Shown piece by piece: positions 41,210 through 54,180 of a stretch of 64,000 nucleotides of DNA. The stretch is from Antedon bifida (taxonomy: Eukaryota; Echinodermata; Crinoidea; Comatulida; Antedonidae). Position numbers and translations under genes: made by a program. Below the pieces are notes generated by a model. It saw only the letters and a program-made list of their open reading frames with translations, ran no database searches and was not told the origin of the DNA. The stretch spans positions 13,001,820 to 13,065,819 of the forward strand of contig OY727096.1 in NCBI GenBank assembly GCA_963402885.1, written 5' to 3'. Every line of letters starts with the position of its first letter. Positions within the stretch are counted from its first letter, which is position 1.

Positions 41210-41537
41210 TTGTGGGGAAATAGACAAAATCTGAAATGGTTACCCGGAACAATAATATTAAAATCCGGTCGCATCTCATTCAAGATAAAACTAGAAGATG
41301 GACGAGTTTGTCGTCGTCATGCCGACCATATCAGGAAGCGTTATAGGCCTGTTCAAACTCAGGATAAACAGCTTACAAACAAAGATGATCCTCCACAATT
41401 ACCTCCAATGCTCATTAATCCAAATCTTAACAGTGGAAACATCACAATCGACTGTCGAAGCACAGTCTATTACTGCTCAGCGAAGAGTATACCTTACTCG
41501 CGATAGAAAACCGCCGGAAAGATATGGACATTTTTAA
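41210..41537 (+). pseudogene. Gypsy integrase C-terminal remnant
   Basis: After the deletion junction at about 41220 the sequence encodes LKWLPGTIILKSGRISFKI and LEDGRVCRRHADHIRKRY. A frame change then leads to RKPPERYGHF and a stop at 41537. Apart from one Arg/Ser or Gly difference it equals 1190-1490. Confidence 0.88.
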
Positions 41538-41727
41538 TAACTGAAATATAGAAACTTTTATGGACATTATTACTGGACAATTTAAAATGTTGATCTTATA
41601 TTTTACTTTATACAGTGCATTATACCATATACATTTAAAGTGTTATTAAACCATAACTTAGTACAGTGCTGCTTTGATTCAATTATAAATAAATAGCTTA
41701 GAATTGTTTATAATAGAAGGGAGGGAA

Positions 41728-42035
41728 TGTAATGTATTGAACTTGATTAATATTACTTGCTACCAATTATTTATACTTCCTTCACCTGTTACCATATATA
41801 TTACGTTAACCCACTTCTATATAACCCTGGCTACTTAATGGTCACTAATGGCTAAAGTAGACCCCTCTGCTGAGACCACTAAACATTCCACCTTTACAGA
41901 TTAATTACCCATTACCGATATTGTTATTATATATAGTAGATGTAGAATAAAGAATAAACACTTCAGTGCTAGCTTTCAACTATAACAGAACTTGTCTCTC
42001 TCTCACTTATTTGTATTGTAAATCGGTACATTACA
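41728..42035 (+). repeat. Gypsy 3' LTR (308 bp), copy C
   Basis: TG...CA ends, same length as 1664-1971 and almost identical, preceded by the purine tract AGAAGGGAGGGAA. The right flank AAAAGTATTG is the same as in copy A, so the two elements occupy the same site and were duplicated with it. Confidence 0.9.
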
Positions 42036-42225
42036 AAAAGTATTGTAGGTAAGTGTACTAGGTTGATGAAAATAATGCAACTAGCAAGTAAGGATACACA
42101 ATGATTTACATTTACGTAACTTGGATAAATGCAAGTGGTCCGTAGATATATAGGATAAATACTATTAGTACTTACCCTAAATTATGTATATGTATGTAAA
42201 CCCTGTTCTTGTCTCTGACTGTTAC

Positions 42226-42343
42226 CTTCTTTGTACAGTACCTACAGCGGACATTGGGTGGATACCATCATCATTTGATGGATTGGTCATAGTAGCGTAA
42301 TGATCTTTCTTACACGCAGTATCAAAATGAGCGAATGTGACAT
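42226..42343 (-). pseudogene. PKHD1L1-like DVTFAHFD exon, copy C
   Basis: Copy of 2162-2279, same length and splice sites (ATCAATAG, GTAACA). It has one base difference near 42239 that changes the end of the exon. Confidence 0.6.
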
Positions 42344-42662
42344 CTATTGATAAGAAAGAGCAAAATACCTTTATTTGTAAATGAATAAGTATGTTGAAAT
42401 ATATTCATTTGGTAAGTTTCACCAAAAATGTATTCCGATATTAAAGACATATTTTATGATAAAACAGTACTAAGGGACAACCTCAACATTACAGTGGTGA
42501 TAACTTGGATACAATGGCAATTTTATGTTATCCAAATAAGCATTCAGCTTCATGTGTAAACAGTATGAGTATGCGTTTCCTGCAATAGAACTCAACTGGT
42601 TTGTCCAAGTAAGGACTAGGTTTGTCCAAGTAAGGACCAGATTATGTCATGCTTTTACATAC

Positions 42663-42837
42663 CTTGCAATCTTGTGCTTCCAGCAATAGCTGGGTAATTA
42701 TGTATACCATGAAATGGAAAAAATGGAGCACCATTATCACCAGACATGAAATTTGCCCTCACGTATCCAGCATTTCCATTGTCTGGACCACAAGGTGCAC
42801 ACTGTTTTGCACTTTGACCTGCATTCTCCGGTTGATT
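42663..42837 (-). pseudogene. PKHD1L1-like NQPENAG exon, copy C
   Basis: Copy of 2599-2773, open through its 175 bp (NQPENAGQSAKQCAPCGP, GIHNYPAIAGSTRLQ), with TTTCAG and GTATGT sites. Confidence 0.6.
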
Positions 42838-43306
42838 CTGAAATATTTACATGAAAATGTTAATGGGAAAATGTAATATTTTAATCAGAATTTATAAATT
42901 ACGTGACTGATTACACAATGGAATGGCATTATCAGTACACGTTAAGAAAAAGAAGGTAGAAGAGTAAGAAAGTCCTTTGACAAATTTCCTTATGAAAGTC
43001 AAGTATGCATATATAATATCTATACATTGATTTTATTTGACAGAATGCAAAATATAGTTCCCCAAACTGACAAAATAATAACATTTGAAAAACAGAAATA
43101 AAATCTTTTAAAATGAATAATAAAAATGTTCATATTTATTGAAAATGTTTATATCTTTTTTGGGTTTCCCACTTTTATTTCATCGTCATTAACATTGTTC
43201 CATTCATTATGATTTTTACATTTATACATTATCTAATCTAATTCATCATAATTGCTTAATTACAGTATTCGGTTTGTAACATGCTACAAATGTTTATATT
43301 CTTATA

Positions 43307-43650
43307 TCGCAATCAAAGAACAGGCTTGTACCAATTATAAACGATGACTACATTCTCACACATACTTATCAACAGCTTCATGACTAAGAGAAGATGGCCC
43401 AATGACAAATGGCATCACCCCGATGTTGTTGTCTAAAATCTAAAATGTAAGTTACTATATAAGGAAAAGAGAAGTATTTTGGTATTGCTTACCTGCTCCA
43501 ACTGTGTGGTGAATTACATTATCCTGAATTGCATCCCGATAGCAGGACTGAAGCCATTATGAAATGTATATTCACGTACAAACGATGGACTTTCTACAGT
43601 AACTTCTCCAATATCCAAGAAAGCAACTGAATAATGTGGCTCATAAAAAT
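43307..43650 (-). pseudogene. PKHD1L1-like pseudo-exon pair, copy C unit 1
   Basis: Copy of 3243-3586. The SVAFLDIG exon (43493-43650) carries the 19 bp deletion, and the GTYQDRY exon is reduced to its ends (43307-43435). Confidence 0.72.
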
Positions 43651-44710
43651 CTGAAACAAATAAATAAGTGTCACTATCGAATGAATAAGTGCCAGACAAA
43701 AACCTCAGGGAAAAAAAAGTTACAATTACAGAACTAACACTTTCCAATGTAAGAATGTTCCTTTATAGAAGTATTTTAACACAACCTGTGTTATTATAAT
43801 GTATTATTCTGGTCCTCAAGCTTTACTGGAAACTGAGGAAATTCGGATTAGGCCCTCCACGGACCCTCGACAGCCAGCAGTGCAGCGCCTACCAGATCAG
43901 CACACCGGGAGACAATCCCCTACTTTTTTCAAACAGTGTACCACGTTCTTTAATGTGCACTGTTAAGTACACAGGACCAACGGCTTTACATCTCATCCGA
44001 AGAATAAGGCAATGAGAGTAAAGCATCCTGCCTAAGGAACCATGGTGGTCTATTTATAATTATTTTCTCTCAATCTAATAACAATCATTGCCATGATTCA
44101 ATAAATTGTTTATTAATTAAAAATATAAAAATCATCACCATTAATGACCAGAAATAATGAGTGATAGAGCTGATAATGTTAGTTTTCCCAACGATTATAT
44201 AATCTTAAGTTTCCAAAGAAGGAAAGAAGGCAAATAAAGAGAATGCTAGAAGTTTGGACTGGCAAACAGTTTAGTGTACACATAAACAGTAGTTACTGGC
44301 ACTGTATACTTCAACACAAAGAATAAATATTCTAAATATTTATTTCTTAGGCTTAATACTTACAATAGTTGATTAGATCCACTGCTAGCATTCTTCTTAC
44401 TTAGATTCATTCGCATAGTCTGACATTTTAACTTAAGGTACCTTCTCAGGCAGTGCCATGTTCTCTATTTTAGAAAATTGTGCTCTACAAAGAAACACAA
44501 ATATTTAATATAACTCACAATATTAAAAAAAAACTTACATACAGTACATAAACGTATACACGGTAGGTGTATGGTCAAATTATTTGACATATTGTTGCAT
44601 GATGAAATCAATATGAAAAGAACGGTTGCGTTTTTCTCCACATTTCAATCAACATGCTGTGATCGTTCTGTACCGCAAACATATCACTATCACGAACACA
44701 TATTCTTATA

Positions 44711-45054
44711 TCGCAATCAAAGAACAGGCTTGTACCAATTATAAACGATGACTACATTCTCACACATACTTATCAACAGCTTCATGACTAAGAGAAGATG
44801 GCCCAATGACAAATGGCATCACCCCGATGTTGTTGTCTAAAATCTAAAATGTAAGTTACTATATAAGGAAAAGAGAAGTATTTTGGTATTGCTTACCTGC
44901 TCCAACTGTGTGGTGAATTACATTATCCTGAATTGCATCCCGATAGCAGGACTGAAGCCATTATGAAATGTATATTCACGTACAAACGATGGACTTTCTA
45001 CAGTAACTTCTCCAATATCCAAGAAAGCAACTGAATAATGTGGCTCATAAAAAT
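44711..45054 (-). pseudogene. PKHD1L1-like pseudo-exon pair, copy C unit 2
   Basis: Second unit of the 1.4 kb duplication, with the same two lesions. The SVAFLDIG exon is at 44897-45054. Confidence 0.72.
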
Positions 45055-46789
45055 CTGAAACAAATAAATAAGTGTCACTATCGAATGAATAAGTGCCAGA
45101 CAAAAACCTCAGGGAAAAAAAAGTTACAATTACAGAACTAACACTTTCCAATGTAAGAATGTTCCTTTATAGAAGTATTTTAACACAACCTGTGTTATTA
45201 TAATGTATTATTCTGGTCCTCAAGCTTTACTGGAAACTGAGGAAATTCGGATTAGGCCCTCCACGGACCCTCGACAGCCAGCAGTGCAGCGCCTACCAGA
45301 TCAGCACACCGGGAGACAATCCCCTACTTTTTTTCAAACAGTGTACCACGTTCTTTAATGTGCACTGTTAAGTACACAGGACCAACGGCTTTACATCTCA
45401 TCCGAAGAATAAGGCAATGAGAGTAAAGCATCCTGCCTAAGGAACCATGGTGGTCTATTTATAATTATTTTCTCTCAATCTAATAACAATCATTGCCATG
45501 ATTCAATAAATTGTTTATTAATTAAAAATATAAAAATCATCACCATTAATGACCAGAAATAATGAGTGATAGAGCTGATAATGTTAGTTTTCCCAACGAT
45601 TATATAATCTTAAGTTTCCAAAGAAGGAAAGAAGGCAAATAAAGAGAATGCTAGAAGTTTGGACTGGCAAACAGTTTAGTGTACACATAAACAGTAGTTA
45701 CTGGCACTGTATACTTCAACACAAAGAATAAATATTCTAAATATTTATTTCTTAGGCTTAATACTTACAATAGTTGATTAGATCCACTGCTAGCATTCTT
45801 CTTACTTAGATTCATTCGCATAGTCTGACATTTTAACTTAAGGTACCTTCTCAGGCAGTGCCATGTTCTCTATTTTAGAAAATTGTGCTCTACAAAGAAA
45901 CACAAATATTTAATATAACTCACAATATTAAAAAAAAACTTACATACAGTACATAAACGTATACACGGTAGGTGTATGGTCAAATTATTTGACATATTGT
46001 TGCATGATGAAATCAATATGAAAAGAACGGTTGCGTTTTTCTCCACATTTCAATCAACATGCTGTGATCGTTCTGTACCGCAAACATATCACTATCACGA
46101 ACGCTGAACATCTTGCGACATAGCGCACTTAACAAGACTTCCCCAATCAGAGCGATTATTGTCCAAAGTGTGCATAGACTTGTTTATTTTTGTTTTTTCA
46201 TTTTCTATAATTTTGATGTGATTTTGGGTCGTCCCCTTAGTCTCTTAACTTTTCTCATTGTTTGTTTCCTCGCATAGAGCTCTTTGAGCTGGGATATCGG
46301 AGTCTAGATGAAGAAGGTGTCCACACTATGTCAACATATACTGTATATTTAACAATTACAAACTTCATTTTGTATATGAAGACAGATTATGGCACTCCTC
46401 ATCTTAGAGACTCAAAATACCTGCTTTTAAAACGGATAGATTTTAAGTAGCTACCAGAAAAGCTTTAGTGAGAAGTTTAAGGCGCTGTGGGTGCTCAAAT
46501 GAAAACTGTCAATGGATGTCAAAGGTTGAAAAAGCAATGCGTTGCTCAATTTCTAAACAATGACCCTGTTGTACACACATTTGACTGGATATTTGTTTAA
46601 TTAATGTACAGTATGTATGCATGTATGAACATGCTCGCCTGCATCTTAAATTGAGAGGATCTGTGTGTGTAGCATCCAATAAGAATTTAGTGAAGTTCGA
46701 GAAGCTGGGAAGAGCAACCCTGTGTTGATCTGGGCCTCCGTGGATAAATTGAACTTATTATACCTATTCATGGTAACAGTAACGTTTGT

Positions 46790-47077
46790 TGCTCTTAGAG
46801 TGGATACGATAGTCTACAATTGAAGATGCTTTTAAAATTGGGGTAGGGGGAAGTGTTAATAGAAGGTAGTAGGTTAAATAGAGGGAGACCTGCATTGAAA
46901 ATTTGAAATGGACTGTAATCTTCAAAAAGAAGTTGCTCTTAGATTGGATACACTAGTCTACAATTGATGGTGATTTTAGAATTATAATGCAGTATTAAAT
47001 AGAAGATGGATGGTTAATTAGAGAGAAAAACTGCATTGACAATTTGAAAATGACTTATAACTAATTTAAAAATCACC
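46790..47077. repeat. Two-unit tandem repeat, period about 144 bp, copy C
   Basis: The counterpart of 7421-7708. TTGCTCTTAGAGTGG near 46790 and TTGCTCTTAGATTGG near 46934. Confidence 0.8.
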
Positions 47078-47090
47078 AACCTTGGAATCC

Positions 47091-47428
47091 AGATGTTCTG
47101 CAATATCCATTGTAAAATCTTCAATTAGATTAAACTGAACATCAAATTTCTCAACAACTTTTAGTGTTGATCTGCGATTGATATGTGGAAAACACCCTCA
47201 ATGACAGAAAACTCTGTTGAGTTGATACCTTCTAGCGTGGATGAGTTGGAATAAACAATGCTGAATTTAAAGAAGTAACCACTTCCTGACAGATTAATGG
47301 CAAGATCAGTGAAGTTGGCCCAGCCATGGATTATATCTACAGTGTTGTTGCTGACGAGCTCTGCATCAGATACTCCTGGGCATTTTCCATGGATGTGAAG
47401 AATGTCCCAGATTTTGCACAATTTCACC
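47091..47428 (-). pseudogene. PKHD1L1-like WANFTDLAI exon, copy C
   Basis: Identical in content to 7723-8060, including the frame change after IADQ. Confidence 0.74.
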
Positions 47429-47495
47429 CTGTAAAAATCATTGAATAATTCCTTTTTTTTCGTAGAATATTTGTATCAAACCTATGGTGTATTAC

Positions 47496-47691
47496 CACAG
47501 CTTGATAGCCTATATTGGAGTTTAGAAAGAATTGTGTTAAATCTACACTGGTATCCAATATAGAGATGCAAGGTTGAATCTCAAATAGCATCAGCCGTTA
47601 TAAACGTATACTCATTGTGCTTGAGAATTGATAGATGATTTCTACTCCTGGGTCACTAGATGCCTCTTCTTCAGCTTGCTTCTCAGAATAC
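47496..47691 (-). pseudogene. PKHD1L1-like EKQAEEEAS exon, copy C
   Basis: Same as 8128-8323, with the same loss near CAAATAGCATCAGCC relative to copy B. Confidence 0.62.
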
Positions 47692-47853
47692 CTGTGAACC
47701 AATTAGTTATGTTGTTTTGTAATGATATAGGCATTATGGTTATGTTCGTTACAAGCCACACATGAGAATACAATTTAAGACTTTGGACAAGACGATACAA
47801 GCCAGTTTACAGAAAACTCTACTTCAAATCATTACTTCTTAAATGTGACTTAC

Positions 47854-48050
47854 GTTTTATTGCCTGTACTTGGACCTCCTGTTGTATTTGTTGCTCTCAC
47901 ACCCCTTGTTGGGTCTGCGGCTGGGGGAGAAGGATCGGTCATTGCTAATAACCTCAACTTCAAGACTCTCGTACAAAGTACCGGTTTGTGCTGCATTAAC
48001 AATTTCTGCTTGAAGGTTAACTAACTCATCATGTTCTAGGGTTGAATTGC
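47854..48050 (-). pseudogene. PKHD1L1-like NLQAEIVNAAQTG exon, copy C
   Basis: 197 bp as in A and B, with the same frame change. The uninterrupted insertion site of the 10.4 kb element lies 37 bp to the right. Confidence 0.65.
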
Positions 48051-48205
48051 CTGTAAGGAAGAAATATTAATTATTGTTTAGATATTAAAAGAATAGGTAA
48101 TGAAATAAAATTCAACTCATTTCTAAACATATAAAACTGAAAAAAGAAGAAATCTGGATAGATTATGTGATACTTTAATATGGTTAAAGAAAGCTATTTA
48201 CTTAC

Positions 48206-48583
48206 TGTATTATATATACCAAACTGGCAAGATTGTTAACAAGATCTTCTTCATAGAAGTCATCAACATCAACAGAAGCCACACCAACGTCAACCATTAT
48301 AACCGGTGTAGTGATGATGTCAATTGGGTCACTACCACGTATAAGTATCCAAAGAGTCTGCCAATCGCGATCAAAATAGTTCTCGCCATAAATGCTGGAG
48401 TCATGAACTGATCGTCTGGTCTATTTGGATCTTCTGGAACACATGTAATGACGATTGGTGAAGACGTCGTAATTCTTGTGTCAGGATCAAGACTTTCAAT
48501 AATCAACATAGCGTAATCGTAGTCATAGCATTCAAAAGCCTGCCAAGATTCATGCCATATGCAGTCTTCTGTACCAATGATAC
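48206..48583 (-). pseudogene. PKHD1L1-like CIWHESW ... GSDPIDIIT exon, copy C
   Basis: Same as 19220-19589 with the same large internal loss, but it keeps the 7 bp that A lost, so IIESLDPDTRITTSSPIVIT reads on in frame here. GTAAGT donor present. Confidence 0.76.
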
Positions 48584-48622
48584 CTTAATGAAAAGAGCAG
48601 ATTAGATAAAAGATTTTACTAC

Positions 48623-48835
48623 CATTGATGTCTGTAACCATCATGTTTGGAATTCTATAATCCTATAATTCTAAGTCAACGTCTCGGATCTCTATCCCAC
48701 TCGTATGCAGAATCAGGAATAACATAACCAGGCCGTGATCCTACTAGAATTCCACCATCTTCGTCTCTGATCATTGCATTCTTAAATGCATCACAATCCA
48801 TCTCCACGCACTCAGAAGGATTAAAGACCCTTTCC
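48623..48835 (-). pseudogene. PKHD1L1-like FNPSECVEMDCDAFKN exon, copy C
   Basis: Copy of 19629-19841, with the same frame change after DPRR. Confidence 0.78.
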
Positions 48836-49815
48836 CTTCAATTTGTGACGTTTTGTAAAAATAATACATATATATTACTTTAAAAACATTAAACAAGGTC
48901 ACTCCTTGTCTAAAATGTACGTTTTATGGTAAATTATGATAAAAAGTGAGAAACAATGCACTACCTATGTAGCTCGCGGCGAATGACCTCTCGTGGGCAG
49001 TCTAGCCTAGCTAGGCTGAGTTTTGTAGGCCTAGCCGGTAAACATCGGTAACGTACGAATATCGTATGCTAGTTATATACCTAGCCTGACGTTGTATAGT
49101 TGCTGCAATAATTGTCTTTCTATATTTGCCAGACACCGTTGATACAAAATGGGGAAAACCTGGTATTTTCGGTGAAAATTTATGAGTCTTCCATTTGTTT
49201 TGGCCTCACGATCAATCAAAAAGTGGGTGAATTACAGAAGAAAAACAAAAATATCAATCCGCACGCAATGCATTTTGGGATTTATAGCGGGCCGCTAAAA
49301 TTACTAGAATCAACTTATTTTTCACATTTTTAACCATTTAAAGACAAAAAAGTTACCATATAATATTTATTTTTACATTAATTGTAGTTTGTGACCTTAA
49401 ATTAGATCTAAAAAACGTAGGGAAGGGGGTCTTTTTAACTTTACTGTAGTGTTAAGATTAAATGAAAAGTATTGTAGGTACAGTAAGTGTACTAGGTTGA
49501 TGAAAATAATGCAATTAGCAAGTAAAGATACACAATGATTTACAATAACGTAACTTGGATAAATGCAAGTGGTCCGTAGATATATAGGATAAATACTATT
49601 AGTACTTACCCTAAATTAGGTATATTTATGTAAACCCTGTTCTTGTCTCTGACTGTTACCTTCTTTGTACCTATAAGCATTCAGCTTCATGTGTAAACAG
49701 TATGAGTATGCGTTTCCTGCAATAGAACTCAAACAATGGCAGTTGTTGGTTTGTCGAAGTAAGGACTATAGGTTTGTCCAAGTAAGGACCAGATTATGTC
49801 ATGCTTTTACATACC

Positions 49816-49979
49816 TTGCAATCTTGTGCTTCCAGCAATAGCTGGGTAATTATGTATACCATGAAATTGAAAAAATTGAGCACCATTACATGAAATTTGC
49901 CCACACGAATCCAGCATTTCCGTTCTCTGGACGAGGTGCACACTGTTTTGCACTTTGACCTGCATTCTCCGGTTGATTC
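49816..49979 (-). pseudogene. PKHD1L1-like NQPENAG exon, second paralogue, copy C
   Basis: Copy of 20821-20984 with the same two losses that break the frame. An A20 tract at 50240-50260, absent from A, lies in the following intron. Confidence 0.68.
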
Positions 49980-50469
49980 TGAAATATTTACATGAAAATG
50001 TTAATGGAAAAATGTAATATTTTAATCAGAATTTATAAATTACGTAACTGATTACACAATGGAATGGCATTATCAGTACACGTTAAGTAAAAGGAGGTAG
50101 AAGAGTAAGAAAGTCCTTTGACAAATTTCCAAAGTCAAGTATGCATATACTGTATAATATCTATACATTGATTTTATTTGACAGAATGCAAAATAGAGTT
50201 CCCCAAAATGAAAATATAATAAAAATTGAAATACAGAAAAAAAAAAAAAAAAAAAATGAATAATAAAAATGTTCATATTTATTGAAACTGTTTATATCTT
50301 TTCTTTTTTTTTTTTGGTTTCCCACTTTTATTTCATCGTCATTAACATTGTTTCATTCATTATGATTTTTACATTTATACATTATCTAATCTAATTCATC
50401 ATAATTACATAATATATACAGTATTCGGTTTGTAACATGCTATTTAATGTTAAATCTTACTGAACCTAC

Positions 50470-50948
50470 CTGTAACTCATCGCAATCAAAGAACAGGCTT
50501 GTACCAATTATAAACGTCCATTCTCACACATACTTATCAACAGCTTCATGACTAAGAGAAGATGGCTCAATGACAAATGGCATCACCCCGATGTTGTTGT
50601 CAGCAAGAACAAGATCAGTCATTTACAACGGAACTCGAAATTTGGAAAAAGACTCCATAATCCCAATTCTTCCAGATGAAGAAATTGGCAATCTGTGTGC
50701 AGTCTCTCTGACCATCCCTCGTCATGAACACCGTGCAAAGAAGTATGGCCTTCGTTGTTGCTCCATTGACTTTCAACGTCACAATCTCCCCACTGACATG
50801 GTACAGCACCATCTCAGAGCCTACCACAGTGTTGTCTTGTAGGATGACATCTCTGGAGCTCTCAATTTCAATACCTGCTGGCCACGATATATCCTCAGCA
50901 TTGTAGCGGTCTTGATATGTACCAGGAAAGACAGAACAGCAGATTAAT
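50470..50948 (-). pseudogene. PKHD1L1-like FPGTYQDRY ... DCTQIANFFIW exon, copy C
   Basis: Copy of 21316-21794 with the same frame changes and the same in-frame TGA. Landmarks PAGIEIESSRDVILQDNTVV and DGQRDCTQIANFFIWKNWDY are unchanged. Confidence 0.84.
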
Positions 50949-51001
50949 CTAAAATGTAAGTTACTATATAAGGGAAAGAGAAGTATTTTGGCATTGCTTA
51001 C

Positions 51002-51147
51002 CTGCTCCAACTGTGTGGTGAATTACATTATCCTGAATTGTTAGTCCTGAAGTACCAAACATCCCGATAGCAGGACTGAAGCCATTATGAAATGTATACA
51101 ACCGCTGGACCTTCTACAGTAACTTCTCCAATATCCAAGAAAGCAAC
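51002..51147 (-). pseudogene. PKHD1L1-like SVAFLDIG/TSGLT exon, second paralogue, copy C
   Basis: Copy of 21848-21993, keeping FGTSGLTIQDN and carrying the same frame-shifting loss in the VEGP segment. Confidence 0.76.
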
Positions 51148-51833
51148 CTAAGGGAACATTATACTTACCCGTTGATTAAGTTAATTAACAATTGGGATGA
51201 AATATTTTACAGTACTTTGTACTTAATTTATTATTAACATTAAAACATATTTTAGTGTAAATTAAAAATAATTTTATTTTATAGTTGTTTATTTATAATT
51301 TAATTTAGCATTTACTTAAACTATAGGCTTAATATAATTAAGTTAAGTTATCTTGCCCAGTGGGCTAGTCACAACAAAAACAAAAATCAAGCCCTGCTGA
51401 AATGGAAGCCTTATAATTCTTTTTTGCACTTTTTTTTATAAAAAGAAGAATTATCTGCAATTGCGCCATTGGCTGCAACAGTATTTTTAATTAATGATTT
51501 ATGGTTTTTTTCAAATAACTACTGCATATATCACAATATATCACTTTTTAACAATTAGCCAGTAAATCATGGTCTGGTGTTAACATTCTGAATTTTCCAC
51601 TGATGCAGTGATGCCTGAATTTCACTACACTGCATAAAATATTAGTAAGCCTATTATAAGATTACCTTTTCCTTCAAATAGAATACAGTAAATGTCCATC
51701 TGGGTCTTGTCTTCTAATATGCGATGCTTCAAAACACATATCCAGTCGTCTTCTGTTGGTCATTTTGAGATTTTTTTCTTCTGAAGAAACAATAACAATT
51801 CTACTAATTTTTTAATTAATTATTAATTATTAG

Positions 51834-51970
51834 GTCGTACAGACAGTGACCAACAACTTTATGTCTTGTCTGAAGAATCACCCAAGAACACAGACAAGTC
51901 AGCACAGATCTCGAATTATAAAATATTGCTTATTGAATCGATCAAAAGATGTGTACGGCGTAACAGTTAG
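51834..51970 (+). other. Candidate last exon (TDSDQQLYVLSEESPKNTDK), copy C
   Basis: Same as 22680-22816, open for 44 codons after TTATTAG. Unrecognised. Confidence 0.3.
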
Positions 51971-52134
51971 CGTTATTTAAATATTCCTTGTTTTTAACTA
52001 TATAAATATTGACTTTTTGGAACTGAAGTTGATTTATAAAAAGCATATAGGCCTATTTACATCGTATTTGTTACATATAACCCTGAATAGTCTTTGGTTT
52101 GGTGTTTAATATAGGACATGCGGATAGATTGTAC

Positions 52135-52820
52135 TGTGTTTATTAGGTATTGGTATATATGCTAGGCCAATACTAGGATGATAGGTCCCAGCATGTAGGC
52201 TATAGCCTGCTGGGCCTAAAAAAAAATAAACCTTAAACCAAAATTACATTTCCTAGTTTTTAGAATGAAAGCTGTCTACAGAAAAACCAATTGATATCTA
52301 AGCTAGGCCTAATTGAATATAGGGTCTTCGGCCTAGGCTAGCTTGATACTAGACTAACGATATAGCCTTTATAGTAATAATACTAGCCTAGCTAGGCCTT
52401 ATAGGCCTAACCCATTCCCATAAAAGAAAGAAGAAGAAAACAGATCTGTCATATAGGCCTAGCTAGCCTAACTAGGCCTAGGCTAGAGCTATAATAGACT
52501 ATAGGCCTAGTAGGCCTAGAGCTAATACTAGGCCTAGGCCTATTATGATTAGGCCTAGGCCTAGCCTAGTTAGGCCTATTCTATTGTTGCAACCACTTTA
52601 CCTTAAAAAAACAATTTGTATCCAAAGCTAATTTGATACGAAGACATCCTTCCACATTCCAATAAAAAAAACTACTAGCTAGGGGCCTAGGCCTAGCTAA
52701 GTATAAAAAGTGTATTGCTATACAATACAATACAACGGATAGGCCTAGGCTAGGCCGAAATCAAACTTCCCCGCAGGAGGTTCGTGCAAAAAAACACTTA
52801 AATAGGCCTAGGCCTGGACC
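52135..52820. repeat. AGGCCTAG palindromic repeat field, copy C
   Basis: The counterpart of 22975-23660, with changes in repeat number (for example an added AAACTACTAGCT near 52669 and a shorter ATTATT run near 52543). Confidence 0.8.
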
Positions 52821-52824
52821 CACA

Positions 52825-54085
52825 CTTTTAGAGACTCGTCAACTTATTGTTTAAGAATGCAGATATTTTTTGCCCCGTCGATATAAAATATTTTCCCGTA
52901 GAAGTAATTATTAGTTTATTACTAATTTTTCTGTTAAGGTAGTATAAGTATAGGATTTGGTAAATCATTATTTTAATACAAATAAATATAAGTAGAACCA
53001 CCAGAACTATTTCCGCTATACAGCCCTATTTAAAAATGGCCTGGTCTAAATTAACATTCTACCTACTAGGGGAACGTAGGTTGGCCGAGGCACTCTGCTT
53101 GACTTTCTAGGCCCCCCACACTACAAGTCCTAGGCCTACCCGTTAGGCCAATTTCTCTCGCGTTGTGGTAATAAGGATACGCAGCTAAAGTGAATTTCCT
53201 CCGCTACACACTGAACCACGAGCTAAGCCTACATATTTACCGATACTCGTCAATTTATTTTTTATGGCATCAATGCTACACATTTTGCCCATTGTTAATA
53301 CATTTTCTCGTACTAAAAGTACTTATTAATTTAATTCATTATGTCTATACTTTATTTATTTAGATATTTAGTTCCCGTTTCTTGTTGAAATAAACTGCAA
53401 ATAAATAAAGCTATTGTATTTCTAAAGGTTCCTTTAGCAAAATGGAATCATCTTTCCTATAGTATATAAGAATACAAAAATATTTAGGATCTCGCTATTT
53501 ATCTGGGCGATGTAGTCTGTGGGGTTAAAGAATACTCGAGCGGAAGAATGCAACACATAATAACCATATCTATTACCAGTAAAACAGCGTCCTCTCTTAT
53601 TATTTCGCGTAGGTTTCAAATAACGGGGAAAAAAAGTTAAGTAATATCTAATTAATGACTAATAATTACATTACATTTTAATATTTAATAGCATAAGTGT
53701 GTTCCACTCATAAAAGAGTATTTAATTCCAAAATTGTAATACAGTATATCGAAAAGTTAGATTTTTATTAGTGATAGAAATTAATTAGTATTATTTGGAT
53801 AAAATAAAACTGTAAAAACATCATTCAAAAACCATCGTGGAAAAATACTTAACCAACTTCAATTTTGTTAAAATTTGGTACAATAATTCTATATGTATTT
53901 ATTTATCTTTAGTGAAAAAATTGGGTAATTTACTAGAATTTTAGATGATTTGGACATTTTTTATCTTTCAAAATATGATGCCTATGGTTCTACTATACAT
54001 TTACAACATTTTTTTTACTAAAAGTGCGCCTAAGTTATTTAAAAAATAACTTGATACTAGTATTTTTCTTTTACATTATAACATT
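52825..54085 (-). repeat. Dispersed 1.25 kb repeat, copy C
   Basis: The counterpart of 23665-24925 and inverse of 13940-15185. Confidence 0.72.
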
Positions 54086-54180
54086 TGTGTAGTAAATTTT
54101 TCTTCTCATAAGCTATTATAGTGTAGGCCCTACATTTATATTATAGTAGAACCCCTCGTTTAATTGGGGACAGCTCTTTT

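Larger units (their letters stand above)
38521..42035 (+). mobile_element. Ty3/Gypsy LTR retrotransposon, defective (copy C)
   Basis: Gag, protease, reverse transcriptase, RNase H, the last part of integrase and the 3' LTR are in order. The 5' LTR, primer-binding site and start of gag are absent, and most of integrase is deleted at about 41220, where the sequence jumps to the C-terminal part at a shared GACAAAATCTGAAATGG-like point. Many frame changes and stops make it inactive. Its last 815 bp equal the element at the left end of the window. Confidence 0.92.
43297..46092. repeat. 1.4 kb direct tandem duplication (two units)
   Basis: TATTCTTATATCGCAATC at 43297 recurs at 44701 and the following sequence repeats with a period of 1404 bp. 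The junction joins CTATCACGAACAC to the repeat start. Copy A has a different, 2.1 kb duplication of overlapping sequence with different junctions. Confidence 0.9.

Noticed and set aside
39272..41227. Minus-strand open frames in the Gypsy body
   Set aside because: They are shadows of the plus-strand pol frames.
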